NCBI GenBank assembly: GCA_020310875.1
Contig: CM035444.1
Location: 17,811,477-17,875,476, forward strand
Length of the DNA: 64,000 bases
Reading direction: 5' to 3'
From: Ceratopteris richardii
Lineage: Eukaryota > Streptophyta > Polypodiopsida > Polypodiales > Pteridaceae
Positions within the stretch are counted from its first letter, which is position 1, and each line of letters starts with the position of its first letter. The translations under genes were made by a program, and so were the position numbers. Positions 31,742-44,528 of this stretch are shown here, in pieces. A model generated the notes under the pieces. The model did not search any database. It worked only from the letters and a program-made list of their open reading frames with translations, and was not told the DNA's origin.

Positions 31742-33188
31742 CTATAATACACTGTTTGGGTACCCAAATCTGCGTGGGTGTGGGTCGGTTTGTAAGGTAC
31801 TTCTTGGCGATCCAAATTTGTCGAGTGTTCGTACTCGTAGAAGAAGGTCAAGAAGGCTTTGGATATTGATTCTGCTTTTGCCTTGATTTCTTTGTATCAA
31901 TGTCTGCGTTGTTGAAATCAGTCGGTGGTTTTTGTCCTTTTGGCACCCATATTTTTCTCGTGCCTCTTGCTTTGTGATACTGATACTACTGCTTTCTTTG
32001 TGTCGTCTGATATTGTCGTCGGTCTGGGTTCCTGTGCCGTGGTTGACTCCTTTGTGGTTGAGGTTGAGAGGTCCGATGGAAACTCTGCTTTGGAAAAGAA
32101 GGGAGGTCCAACACTTGCGAAACCTGCCCATTAGGAGGTGCTCCATTTCGTACTTTTAATCTAGGCCAGTCCGCAATAAGTGTGGAAGGATGGGCACCGC
32201 AGTTGATAGTGTCCATTTGTCCGCTGATGTAACCCTCTTGACCGCTGATGGTGTCCATTTGACCAAGCGGTTGGGTGGTTGACCCTTCTAATTTGCAAGA
32301 AGCCCAAGGGAAAATCTCCTGACGTCCTTCTGATTGACAACTGTCCATAGCCAAGCCCGCATGGGTTGGTGTAGACATAACATGACTAATCTGACCAAAG
32401 ATCTTTCGGTCTTTCGTCGCATGTTGTTCATAGGGTCTAGGGTTACAAACCTCAGTCAGAATGCCGTTAGGGAAGTCAAGCGGTATCACTCACTTCTGAT
32501 CTAAGGTTCCAATCTGCAAGGAGCCTTGTCTAAGATTTAGGTCCACTAAGTGATCGTATAGCCAATCTTGGCCAAGGATTAGGGGTTCTATCAGGTCTTC
32601 ATCATGGAACACTAGTAGTTTCACTGTCAAGGTCACTTCGTTTATGAGGATAGGAAGGTCCACCTCACCCATGCAAGGGGTTTCCATGCCTCCTAGCCCT
32701 ATGAGGTACGCCTCAATTGGCCGCATTTCTATTCCTAAGTCCTTATAGTGGGACCATCTAATCGCACTAGTCGCAACACCTGAATCAATTAAAGCCCTGA
32801 GCTCTTGGCAAGGGTTGCCGTGCTCTAGCCTGACTGTAATGAATGGTCTCCTGTCCACTATGCTAGGGTATGTACTTGACTTTACTTGACACATGGCCAT
32901 GGGGTATCTGGGTGATGTTTCTAGATGGTTATAATGTTCTCTCCATAGTCCTTGTCTTCTTAACTTCATGCGCTTAATACGTTCTATAGCTTCTACCTGA
33001 GCTTCAACTCGTATTCTACTTTCTTCCTCCTTACGCTTCTTTGCCAACGTGAGTCGTTTAAGCATATCCTCCGTAAGAGGTTCCTGATATAACTTGACTC
33101 TACAGCCACTAATGTAATTAGGCATTATGTCTCCTTCTAAGGTGGCTAATTGTACTGCTCCACTTGTTGAGAGTCTGTTAATGATCAT
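31742..33188 (-). pseudogene. Integrase tail fused to a second retropepsin-like domain (PR2), Gypsy-3
   Basis: The first about 50 codons are the usual Gypsy integrase end (GAVQLATLEGD, SGCRVKLYQEPL). An Arg/Lys/Glu-rich helix follows, then RPFITVRLEHG and a retropepsin-like site ALIDSGVATSAI (DSGVAT at 32769-32786). Next come AYLIGLGGMETPCMGEVDLPI and DLIEPLILGQDWLYDH, the ILGxDW-type flap/second-motif region of retropepsins. TGA at 32490-32492 breaks the frame, which resumes to about 31986 (LDLPSFPK), after which a shifted frame carries IWVPK near 31765. The element also has an ordinary protease before RT. The upstream integrase frame joins by a frameshift near 33210. Copies of PR2 are at 7720-7998 and 13570-14145. 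Confidence 0.85.
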
Positions 33189-34201
33189 AGGTCCATAACC
33201 TCACTTTTCTAACTTCCGTGCGTGTTGTTTCAGCGTATACTAGAACTAAATCTCCTTCTTTGAAGCCTTTATCTTTCACATGTGCATCAAAATATGCTTT
33301 CTGTCGCTTCTTTGCTGCATATATCCCTGCTGCTACTTTCAGCATAGTTTCTCCTAATCGTTCCAAGTCCATTATTCTTGCTGATAATTCATGGCCGGTC
33401 CACTGATGTTCTTGTGCAACCTTAAGGGTCAGTATCAAGAAGTCCAAAGGAAGCACAAGATTCTGACCATAAACCATCTGAAAGGGAGTTGCATTGAGTA
33501 CGATTTTGTAGGCCACTCGATATGCCCAAACAGCGTGGTGTAACTGTTTGTCCCAATCTGAACGTTTGTTGTTCACGAGTTTGGTCAGTACATTACAAAG
33601 GATCTTGTTAGTGCTTTCAGCCTGACCATTGGCCTGAGGATGATATGGTGCGGATTTCTTGTGAATCACCATAAAATCCTGTAACAAATATTCAATGACT
33701 TGGTTTAGAAAGTGAGTTCCTCGATTGCTCACTAACTCTATAGGCAATCCATATCTTGTAAAGACATTTTCAAATAAGAATTTTGCAGTCGTGTGTGCAT
33801 CATTCTTTTTCGTGGCTTTTGCCTCTACCCATTTGGTAAGGTAATCTGTCGCGACAATAATGTATTCCGCATGTGTACCTTTTGCAGGGGGGTTAATGGG
33901 TCCTACAAAGTCTATACCCCACTTAGAAAATGCACGTCCGCCCATCATGGGTTTCAATGGCATTTCATCTCTACGAGTAGGAAATTGAGTTCTTTGGCAT
34001 ACATCACATCTCTTGACATAGGTATGTGCATCCATGTGAAGAGTGGGCCACCATAATCCTGCAAAGAGGATGGCTTTGATTATCCTATCCGGTCCAAAAT
34101 GACCTCCTGCAACACCTTGGTGTGCAGTCTCTAGTACGCTCAAGTAATCGCTTTCATGAACACACTGTCTTAAGTATCCATCTCGTCCTCTTTTGTATAG
34201 A
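33189..34201 (-). pseudogene. Integrase of Gypsy-3 (second H2C2 module and core; catalytic Asp lost)
   Basis: The reading holds an H2C2 zinc module (HQGVAGGHF ... CDVCQR, about 34000-34120) and a core with WGIDFVGP carrying the first Asp. The second catalytic site reads ELVSNRGTHFLNQ, with Asn (codon at 33724-33726) where Gypsy integrases have Asp. The Glu motif NGQAESTNK is intact. GPY-like tail sequence follows (FKEGDLVLVY). The open piece is 33178-34143. A few codons upstream (LYKRGRDGYLRQ) join it to the RNase H piece through a break near 34200. The protein would insert cDNA, but the D-to-N change should abolish catalysis. Confidence 0.88.
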
Positions 34202-35494
34202 TTATCGCCAATAAGTCACAGAATAGTCATGAGCTTCCTGCTCTAGACTTCGTTGTCGTGCTAAAGTCATTCCTTGAGGGAATGTTTTCGTCCTCAAGTA
34301 CGTCACTAAAGGTTCACTCCAGTCTAGTGTGAGAGACACGTGATATAATGTAGCATGTTCTACTGGTGGTCTTTTACAATAGACATGGCATTCTTTACAA
34401 AACTTGTAGACATATGCTTCCATTGAAGGCCAATAGACTCCTAGTCTATGCAGAGTCTGCAACGTACGGTGTTTCGAGTGATGTTGCTTTAATGCACCTA
34501 CATGTGCTAATTGCAACCAATTTGCATGTTCTAATTCATCTACACAACAAGTAAGAATCTTTTGATTATCCTGTTTATATATGCTTCCTGCTATGATTTG
34601 ATATCTTTGAGACTTGGTAATCTCTCCTTCCTTGATCCTTATCCTAGGATTCTTGGGTCCATAGGTGAGAATAAGGACTATAGGCTTAGCCCATTCTGGT
34701 GTTATCTCAAGGTTAAACAAATATGCATCCAGTAATTCATCCACTATTCCTTGAGGAGCTTCTCCTGTGGTTAATCTCGAGAGGTGATCAGCTCTGAGAT
34801 GTGTCTTTCCTTTCCTGACTACTACTTCAAAGTCATACTCCATGAGTAATAGAAACCAACGTATTAATCGTCCCGTGTTACATGGCTTGTTGACTAAGTA
34901 CAATAATGCTTGATGATCTGTAAAGCATTTGAACTTATTTGCCAACAAATAATGTCTGAATTTCTTTACCGCGTAGATCATCCCTAATCCTTCTCGTTCC
35001 GTAGTGGTGTAATTTCTTTCTGCTGCGTTCAACTGTCTGCTCGCGTAAGCTATAGGGAGATCTATATTACCTTCATTTGTGGGTTGTGCTAACACACATC
35101 CTATGGCATAGTTGGATGCATCCACATGTACATGGAATGGCTTACTCCAATCCGGGGTTGTTAATATAGGTGCTGAGCACAAACGTCGTTTAAGTTCATT
35201 GAATGAATTCTCGCATTCATCTGTCCATTCAAACTTGGTCAAAAGAGAGTACAATGGCATGGCTATGATTGCATACATGTGTATGAATCGTCTATAATAA
35301 CCGCAATGGCCCATAAATGCCTGTACTTCTTTTACGTTGTTGGGCCTAGGTAGTTCTGCAATCACCTTCACTTTTTCTTCGTCTATAGAGATTCCATTCT
35401 TTGACACAATGTGTCCTAGAATTTTACTTTGTCTGACCATGAAAACGCACTTTTTTGGGTTCAAACAAACGTGGATATTCTCAACATTTGTCAA
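34202..35494 (-). pseudogene. RT end, RNase H and first H2C2-like module of Gypsy-3
   Basis: 430 codons are open. RT thumb/connection (NPKKCVFMVRQSKILGHIV, VQAFMGHCGYYRRFI) leads to RNase H with FHVHVDASNYAIGCVLAQP, YASRQLNAAERNYTTTEREGL, FTDHQALLYLVNKP and LRADHLSR. The tail has LDAYLFNLEITPEWAKPIV. It then has a zinc-binding-like module HHSKHRTLQTLHRLGVYWP ... FCKECHVYC, before the ordinary integrase module downstream. LDWSEPLVTYLRTK follows. Gypsy-P carries the same extra module, so it is not private to this copy. The upstream RT piece joins with a frameshift near 35490. Confidence 0.9.
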
Positions 35495-37300
35495 ACACTT
35501 GTCTTAACTCTGGGATATGTGTCTGTCTCTCATTTGAATGTGCACATAATTCATCGACATAAACTTCCAAATTCTTGCGTAAGAATTCCTTGAAAACATG
35601 ACACATGAGTCGCTGGAAAGTGGCGGGTGCATTTGTTAAGCCAAAAGGCATCACACGAAATGCAAATATGCCCCATTCTGTGGCAAAAGCTGTCTTGTGT
35701 TGGTCTTCTGGAGCAATGGCTACTTGATTATAGCCTGAGAAACCATCAAGGAAGCTGTAAACTTCCTTGCCCGCAACTCTTTCCAATAAGTGTTCTGTGA
35801 TAGGAAGAGGATAACTGTCTCTAATTGTGGCAGCATTAACTTTTTTAAGGTTAATACACACACACAATTTTCCATTCTTCTTGGGCACAACCAGAATGGG
35901 GGATACCCATTCGGTATGCTCAATTTCGTAAATAAATCCTGCTTCTATCAAGCGATCTATTTCTTCTTTAATCTTTGCAGCGTAGTTATCATTGTACGTG
36001 TATGGTTTTTGTTTCGTAGGTTTTGCATTTGGAGTCATACGGATTCTATGAGAACATATATCCGGGTCTACTCCTTTCAAGTCTTTGTAACTCCAAGCGA
36101 ACACATCTCTATATTCGCGCAATAGGGCAACTAATTCTTCTTCTTCTTCTGTCGTCAAATAATGCCCTATGTAGGTACACTTTTCTTTCTCTCCTTCTAT
36201 GGCTACTATGATTTTCTTGGTTTTGTCTCGATTATCATATACTTCTCCAACTTCAGCTTCTCTGTTAGGCATTCGTACCATTATTCTTCTATCTTCTATT
36301 TCATACTTTTTGAAGTTCTCGGGAACCTCAAACAAAGATTCTTCTATTTCTAACATGGTTTCTTTCTTCTTTCTTTTCTTACCTTCACTTTTGACAGTCA
36401 CTTGTGTAGCTAACCTCACCTCATTCATTATTTCTTCGTGTCTCTGCGGCTGAGTTTCTACTTCGTAGAAGTATTCTTCCTCTGATGCAAAAGGAGGATC
36501 CATTATAATTGACTCTAGATCGAAATCGCTCGCATCCTCAAATGCATCAGTGTTAGGTTCACATTCTTCTAAAACTAAATCACACATGATTGGCTCTATC
36601 GTGAAAACAAAAATGTCATAGCCATCCTCGTCACAGTGGGGTGTCCATTGTTCTTCATTGATGGCTACATCCATGGTTTCTAGGATTTCTGCCCAACCAT
36701 GAGGTTCAAATTCTTCATCTGGAAATACTACAGGTGCGTATGCTGGGTCTTGAAGAGTTCGTGGATGTTGTTCTGCACCTAAGGTCCTTGCTTCTAACCG
36801 TTGTTCCTCTTGTTTTGCCACTTTACACATCCATAGATGAGTGTCCTCGTGCAACCATGAGGGGTCCGACTCTAATGAGTGTACTGATTCTGTTTCTACC
36901 TTTGTCTTATGGATGGTATTCCATTGTATTGGGGGTACATCTCGATGTGAATAGTCTTTAAGATTGACTTTGGTAGTCACACCTAAATGTTGCAAGTACA
37001 AAGAATTAGTTCCCCAATATTGTACAATTTGCAACTGACGCATGAATGGTCGTCCCAATATCATCTCATAAGCATGATTTTTACTAAAATCACAAATGGA
37101 AAAGGTATGCTCAAACTCCACACCACAAGTGGTGAGAGATATGCCTTCTAGTAAGCCTAATGGTTTTTCTATGTGTCCGTCAGCCATTTGTAGCTTCATC
37201 TTGGTAGGTCTTAATGCTGGCTTACCCCAACATTTCCATAAAGCGGTGGTAGCGACGGCTACTCTGGCTCCTGAATCTAAGATGGCTTTCGTGGTGTAGC
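35481..37300 (-). pseudogene. Protease 1 and reverse transcriptase of Gypsy-3 (YVDE in the active site)
   Basis: Protease 1 has ILDSGARVAVAT (DSGA at 37266-37277), followed by MKLQMADGHIEKPL and the ILGRPFM motif. A long acidic linker (about 250 residues, rich in Glu) precedes RT. RT reads YRDVFAWSYKDLKGVDPDI, HRIRMTPNAKPTKQKPY, EWVSPILVVPKKNGK, LDGFSGYNQVAIAPEDQHKT and FRVMPFGLTNAPATFQRLM. The catalytic box is VYVDELCAHS (35550-35561): the second Asp of YxDD is Glu. From the first in-frame ATG at 37199, 572 codons are open; reading with the protease site extends to about 37390, where a TGA ends it. The active-site change suggests this copy could not copy itself. Confidence 0.9.
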
Positions 37301-37422
37301 CCTGATGGGTTATTGGAAGATAAGTGTTACCTTCCTCTCCTTCGCTTACATCTCCGATCTTTTCTACGGGTATCTCTGGTACCTTCTTGTATGTTCATAT
37401 CTGTGAGGGAGTTGTAGCAAGC

Positions 37423-38646
37423 TCAGGGAATTTGATTTGCTACATGTTTCCACAGTTCTGGTTTTATCTTTAACAACTCTTCTAGGGTGAGATTACACTG
37501 TACTTTAGTGTTCTTGATCACTTCCGTGTTTCTTGGGATCACTGATTCTTCATTCCTTACTATTATCATGGGTGCTCTCATACTAATAGACTTTGCTTCC
37601 CAAGCACCTGTGAACTGAGGTAATTCTTGCAAAGAGTTGGATTCAAATCCTGTGCGTTCACTCAGTTGTTCTTCCTCTACATCATCGTAAATAGAGGGGA
37701 TGTCTTGGGGAAATTGTTCCTGCAAGTCGTCTATTTCTTGAATAGGAGGATGGGTTCCTTGTTCTTTTCTCCACTTCTCTTCTTGAATTTCTCTCAAAAA
37801 TTCATGTGAATATCTATGTATGGAAGACAGGTGTCTTCACCCTCTGTGTCTGGTACTTGAGACAGGGATGGTGCATTCCTTTCCTCTGTCTCTGGGACAC
37901 TAAGACTCCCATGTTGATCCTTTTTCTCTTTGCTTTCTATCAAGTATTCTAGCCTGAGTCTCCATTAATCCTTGAAAGTGTAGTTCCGGTTTTGCCATGT
38001 TATTCCAATTTAGATATCTAGAGGCTTCGAACATTGCTTGTGCTAATTCTACCATCTTCATGCAAAGCTTAGTCCTCTCAATTTCTAGGTCTGCTCGAGG
38101 ATAGTTCTTGCTCATTTCCGCTACTTGAGGTCCTTCTTTTATTCTTGCTTGATATGCACGAAACATCATGTCTAGGTTTTCTGGTATGGGTTCCGCTAAA
38201 ACTGATCCTGATTTTTGAGTTGGACTCTCTTGATTCAATTCTTGTGAAGTCGATTCTAGGAATTTGGCTCTAGATTCCTTGAGACTTCCTTCCAATTCTG
38301 TTATCCTTTACTCCATTTTCTCTTAATTCTTTCTCTGAAATCTTTCCAAGATTTCGTCTTTTTACTGCTAGATTCTGGAACTTCACTAGTTCCGGCTATT
38401 TTCTCGTGATTGTGTTGCTGATTCTGTAAGAGCACCTGGGCTCTTATTATAGCTTGGATAGGCACATATGTCGGGTTTGATCCATCTGCATTATTTACAA
38501 TACCTATCACGTTGATCGGTGTCACATTTGAAGCATTAGCAGGGTTCTTAGGAGAATCTTTTATGATGTGCTCTTTGCCACAATTGGCACAAAAGCCTTG
38601 TATGTTATAGTACTGTGACTGTCCTGCTATCGGAGGATGTGGACAA
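37423..38646 (-). pseudogene. gag: gag of Gypsy-3, C-terminal part (after the Copia-D insertion)
   Basis: It continues the gene interrupted at 45804. The second zinc knuckle is completed here (DC followed by PHPPIAG), and a third follows (CANCGKEHIIKDS, last Cys replaced by Ser, about 38560-38610). Then come DGSNPTYVPIQAII, a Lys/Ser-rich patch, a helical segment (MVELAQAMFEASRYLNWNNM, about 37960-38080) and a Glu-rich end (VQCNLTLEELLKIKPELWKHV). Frameshifts lie near 38298 and 37800. The stop at 37423 precedes protease 1 in another frame. Confidence 0.85.
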
Positions 38647-39904
38647 TGTCGGAGCAAGTCTATGACAAGCCTAAGTATTGGCTTGAGTCCCACAAAGTCA
38701 TAAAAGAATCTTCAAAATGAAGACTATGTAAAGTTCACTTGTGAACTACCTCTTGTAACTTTTGAAGAGTTTACTTAATGTAAAAGTGAAAGAATCTTAA
38801 GTGGTTGAGTCCACATGATCAAAAAGGGAAAGAGGAGCCACGAATTCGTGATTTGTGGTAGGTAGAGAATCAAATCAATCATTGATTGATTGGAGAGTGA
38901 TTGAGGGAAGTTAGCCTCCCAAACTCAACTATAAATAGATGGCAGTTTTAGTCGTGGTTAGAGAGACCTATGTGAAGACCTCCAAGAGCTGAGCTTTATG
39001 CCATATCAAGGTGTGATTACAAGGCACACATATGTATCAGTAAGTCATTGTATTCTACAAGAAATATACTTTCATTTTCATGATTATTTGAGTTCATATG
39101 TCCATGTTCTTGTGAAGTGTACTACTCACTGCCATTACTCTCAGTTTTCTCAGTCAGATTGCAGAGATTGTTTCTCTGAGCTTGGTGCATCATTTTCAAT
39201 GATTTAACTTGTTAAAGTTAGCTCTATAAGTCTACTATATGCTCACAAATTTTCATGTCATTTGGATGTTTCAATCTTTAGTTATGTTCATTTGAAGTCA
39301 ACAGGGTCTGTTCATCTTCACTTCTCTATCAGGTACCTGATTTTTTCACTCACCTTGTCAGAGCCATTTCTCAGTGGTTACTTATCCAAATTCAGTGATT
39401 TAAAGCTTGTTGGCTTCAGTACTTATACAAATTTTCATAATCATTGCATTCCTACATTTTGAGTTATGTTCATTTTTCTGCTCACTGGTCTCAAACTGTA
39501 GCAGCCCGTGAAAATTGGGATGATGTCATCACTTGTTAAAACTCATTCTCAGTGTGTGGTTTATTATTTTTTATGAGATTACTCTTGAAAGTTGGCTCTT
39601 TAAGCTACCTAGAATTCCCCAAGAGGAATTAAGCTAATTGCTGCTGTGCTCAGAGAATTATGTAAAACACTGGACAGATGTATGAACCAAGAATAGCAAG
39701 TTTTCACCTCTGAGCTAACTCCAACTTATCTGTTTTGATCTATCTTTTTGTGAGTGATCTTCCAAGGTACATAGGGTGTCTAATACATCCATTGGCAAGC
39801 TAAAAGGGCCCACCACATACTCCTAGAGTTCATTTGGCTGGTGTAGATCAAGGATTTTGCAACACCTCTTCATCTTCAAGCACATACCTATCCATCTCTT
39901 CACA
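38647..39904 (+). repeat. 5' LTR of Copia-D
   Basis: It starts TGTCGGAGCAAG (the 3' copy starts TGTTGG) and ends CATCTCTTCACA. A clear TATA box CTATAAATAG lies at 38929-38938. Confidence 0.95.
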
Positions 39905-39905
39905 G

Positions 39906-39917
39906 TGGTATCAGAGC
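39906..39917 (+). promoter_or_regulatory. Primer-binding site of Copia-D (initiator Met tRNA)
   Basis: TGGTATCAGAGC lies one base after the LTR. Confidence 0.95.
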
Positions 39918-39930
39918 AAGGTTGGACAAC

Positions 39931-42900
39931 ATGGCAGATGGATTTCCTTCATCAATTGACAAATTGGATAGAGGTAACTACTCAGCTTGGTCATTAATAA
40001 TGGAAGCTTATCTCCAAGGTAGAAGTTTATATGGTTATGTGGCTGGAGATGAAGTTATGCCAAGTTTCAGGAACAAAAGTCAACCAACACAAGAAGAGCA
40101 AGAAAGATTGAGCACATGGTGCTCCAAGGATGCACTTGCAAGGTCTTATCTCCTCAACTCTATCTCATATTTTTTGTTGCCTCACATTAGAAGTTGTAAG
40201 ACATCTCAGGAAGTGTGGGATGCACTTGAAGCCTTCTTCTCTTCAAGTACCAAATCTAGGAAGCATCAACTATGGCTGGATTTCACAACTCTCAAGAAGG
40301 CTCCCAAACAAAATGTGACTGATTTTGTCACAAAGCTCAAGGACATAGCGGATCAGTTGGGAAGCATTGGAGAGGTAATAGATGAAGAACAAATTGTAAG
40401 GCAGGTCATCAATGGCTTGAAGGCAGATGACAAGTGGGAAGCATTCACCACAGCTATGGATTTGTACATGGACATGCATGTACCTGATTTCAATACACTC
40501 ATTGGACAACTACTTACTCAAGAGGCAAAGCTTATCAAAAATGGAGAAAGTTCTAATGGTAATCAATCTTCAGCTTTATACACTGATAAAAGCAAGTCCA
40601 AAGATAACAAAGGAAAGGCAAAGAAAGTGGATGATGAAGCAGGTACATACCAAGCTAACTATGCAGGTAGAGGAAGACATGGCAGAGGTAGAGGAAGAGG
40701 AGGTGGACAAGGCAGGGGGAGATCCCAAGACTCCAACCCATGTTCTATTTGTGGACTAACTAATCATACAACTGAAAATTGCTTTAGGAATTCCAAGAAT
40801 CAAAGAGGCAGAGGATACAATAGAGGAAGTTATGGCTACTCAAGAGGAAGGTTCAACAACTACCATGGCAATTACAACAACTACAATCATTCAAACTATC
40901 AAGGAGGCTACAAAGGAAAAAGAGACTACAATAACTACACAGAAGACTCAAACAAAGAGGATTCATTATTGATCATGAACATGGCTATGCCACAAGGTAA
41001 ATCTGATGAGCATGTTTTCTACATAGATTCAGGTTGTTCAAATCATGTGGTAGGAAATGTGGCACTCCTATCAGATTTAGAAGATCCAAGGAATAAGCAT
41101 GAGGTACAAATAGGAGATGACATAAGACATCCTATGGAGAAAATAGGCAATGTCAAAGCACCTGATGGAAACATCAACCTACTTAGTAAGGTACTCTATG
41201 TCCCTACCATTACAAAGAATTTGATAAGTGTTGGGCAGATAGTAGAGAAAGGGTTGCAAGTCAGGTTCACAAAAGCAAGAGCATTTGTTGAAGATCCAAG
41301 TCAAGGATTCAGAAAAATTGCAAAAGGTGAAAAGACAGGTAGATTGTTCACATTTGAATTACAGGACACTAGAAACATTGCTCTCTTTAATTATGGTAGT
41401 CAGACACTCACAAAATTGGAAGTATGGCACAAAAGGTTAGCACATATTGGTGAAAGGTCATTAAAGCAAATTTGCAGGGACCAAAGTGTACTTGGACTCC
41501 CTAACTTGTCAAAACAACATATGATTTATAAGTGTAGTGCATGTCAATTTGGAAAGTCTCACAGGTCACCATTCATGAAGAAAGGTTATATGCATGAAGA
41601 TCTCTTGGAGTTGGTTCATACAGATGTATGGGGACCTAGCAAGGAAGCTTCAATATCTGGATCAAGGTATTATGTCTCCTTTATTGATGATTGCAGCAGA
41701 TGGACTATCCTATTCTTTATGAAACACAAAGATGAAGTTTTTTCATGTTTCAAAAGATATTTGGCTCTTGTGGAGAATCAAACAGGTAAATCACTAAAAA
41801 GGCTAAGGTTAGATGGAGGGGGAGAATACTTCTCCCATGAGTTTGATTCTTTTCTTCAAGAAAGAGGAATCAAAAGAGAGGTAACTACAAGGTACACTCC
41901 TGAGCAAAATGGAGTGGCAGAAAGGAGGAATAGGACAATTGTTGAATCTGCAAGGTCTATGTTAAATGAAAAGCATTTACCAAATTACTTATGGGCTGAA
42001 GCTGCATCTACAACCACTTACTTGATTAACAGGTTGCCTTCAAAATCCCTTGATGAGATGACTCCATATGAGGCTTGGAATGGAAGAAGACCAAGCTTAG
42101 ATCATTGTAAAATTTTTGGATGTATTGCTTTTGCTCATGTTCCTTCACAGGTTAGAGGCAAGATGGATCCAAAGGCAGAAAGGTGTGTATTTATTGGATA
42201 TGACAACAATCAAAAGGGCTACAGGTTATACAACCCTACCAACAAAGGATTCTTGGTAAGCAGAGATGTAGTTTTTCATGAAAACTATTCATGGTATGAA
42301 GATTCATGCAAGAAGATCAGTTTACCATATGATCTTGAAGAAGATTTTCCAAAGCTTGGTAGAAAACAACCAAAGATTGAAGAACAAGACACCTCGGAGG
42401 ATGATGAAGAATCTCATATGGAAAAGATCAAAGCATGGAATATCAAAGGTAAAGCAAAGTTGCAGGAACTTGGACATGAGGCAGAATTATCACATCATGG
42501 CCTAAGAAGATCTATGAGGGAAAAGAAAAAACCAAAAAGGTATGGGTTTGACACCTCATTAGTAACTAAACATTCTATCTACATAGCACAGGACATAAAC
42601 CAAGAGGAGCCATCATCATTTGAAGAGGCCAAAGCAAAAACAGAATGGAAGCATGCAATGAAGGAAGAGATTGAAGCACTTGAGGAAAACAACACTTGGG
42701 ATTTGGTGCCCAAGACTTCATCCATGAAGGTAATAGGCTCAAGATGGGTCTATAAACTCAAGAAGAATTCTGATGGTTCCATTAACAGGTATAAGGCAAG
42801 GCTTGTAGCAAAAGGCTTTGCAAAAACTCAGGGAATTGATTATGAGGAGACTTTCTCTCTTGTGGCAAAGATGCCTACTATTAGGGTTTTGCTTAGTATT

Positions 42901-43536
42901 GCCTCTTCCAAGAATTGGAAGATACTTCAACTAGATGTAAAGAATGCATTTTTGAATGGTTGGATAACAGAAGAGGTATATATGGCACAACCACCTGGTT
43001 TTGAGAATCAAGTTTATCATGATTATGTGTGTAAACTTAACAAAGCATTGTATGGTCTCAAGCAAGCTCCAAGAGCTTGGAATTTTAGGCTTGTTTCATT
43101 CTTGCAGGACAAAGGCTTTCAACCAAGCAAGGCAGATCCTTCACTCTTTATTAAAAAGAGTAACTCTGAGGTCATCTACCTATGTGTATATGTAGATGAT
43201 ATTATATTGACAGGAAATGATGCAGATGGTATGAAGAAGATCAAATATCAGATGACAGAAGAGTTCAAGATAACTGATTTGGGTTCACTTACCTACTTCC
43301 TAGGTTTGGAAGTTGTCTACAAAGATCATGGTTTGTTTCTCACTCAAAGAAAGTACATTAAGGACATGTTGGCAAAATTCAAGATGCAAGATTGTAAGAT
43401 TGCAAGTACTCCAATGGAGGTCAATCACAAATTGAGCTCACATGAAGGTGAACTCATAGAGGACATCACATCATATCAAAGTCTAGTGGGTAGTCTCAAC
43501 TATGCCACATTGACAAGAGTAGATATATGTTAATTT
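39931..43536 (+). CDS. Copia-D gag-pol polyprotein, long open part
   Basis: The first ATG is at 39931 (MADGFPSSIDKLDRGNYSAW); the open frame runs to TAA at 43531-43533, about 1,200 codons. Domains by residue: capsid 1-220; Arg/Gly-rich then CCHC knuckle CSICGLTNHTTENC near 272; a Gly/Tyr/Asn-rich tract; protease FYIDSGCSNHVVGN near 370; GAG-pre-integrase near 490 (KRLAHIGERSLKQI); integrase core with VHTDVWGPS, RLDGGGEY and QNGVAERRN; RT with GSRWVYKLKKNSDG, QLDVKNAFLNG and the catalytic YVDD at 43189-43200. The stop arises where about 24 bp are missing: VDIC is followed at once by TAA then FMRTPRKP, and RNase H continues in the same frame. Catalytic residues up to there look intact. Confidence 0.95.
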
Positions 43537-44500
<964 letters not shown>

Positions 44501-44516
44501 CTCAAGCATACTTGGC

Positions 44517-44528
44517 TTGAGGGGGAGC
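44517..44528 (+). promoter_or_regulatory. Polypurine tract of Copia-D
   Basis: CTTGAGGGGGAGC abuts the 3' LTR. Confidence 0.88.

Noticed and set aside
36023-36453. Hydrophobic plus-strand frames
   Set aside because: Antisense of the Glu-rich linker between protease 1 and RT of Gypsy-3.
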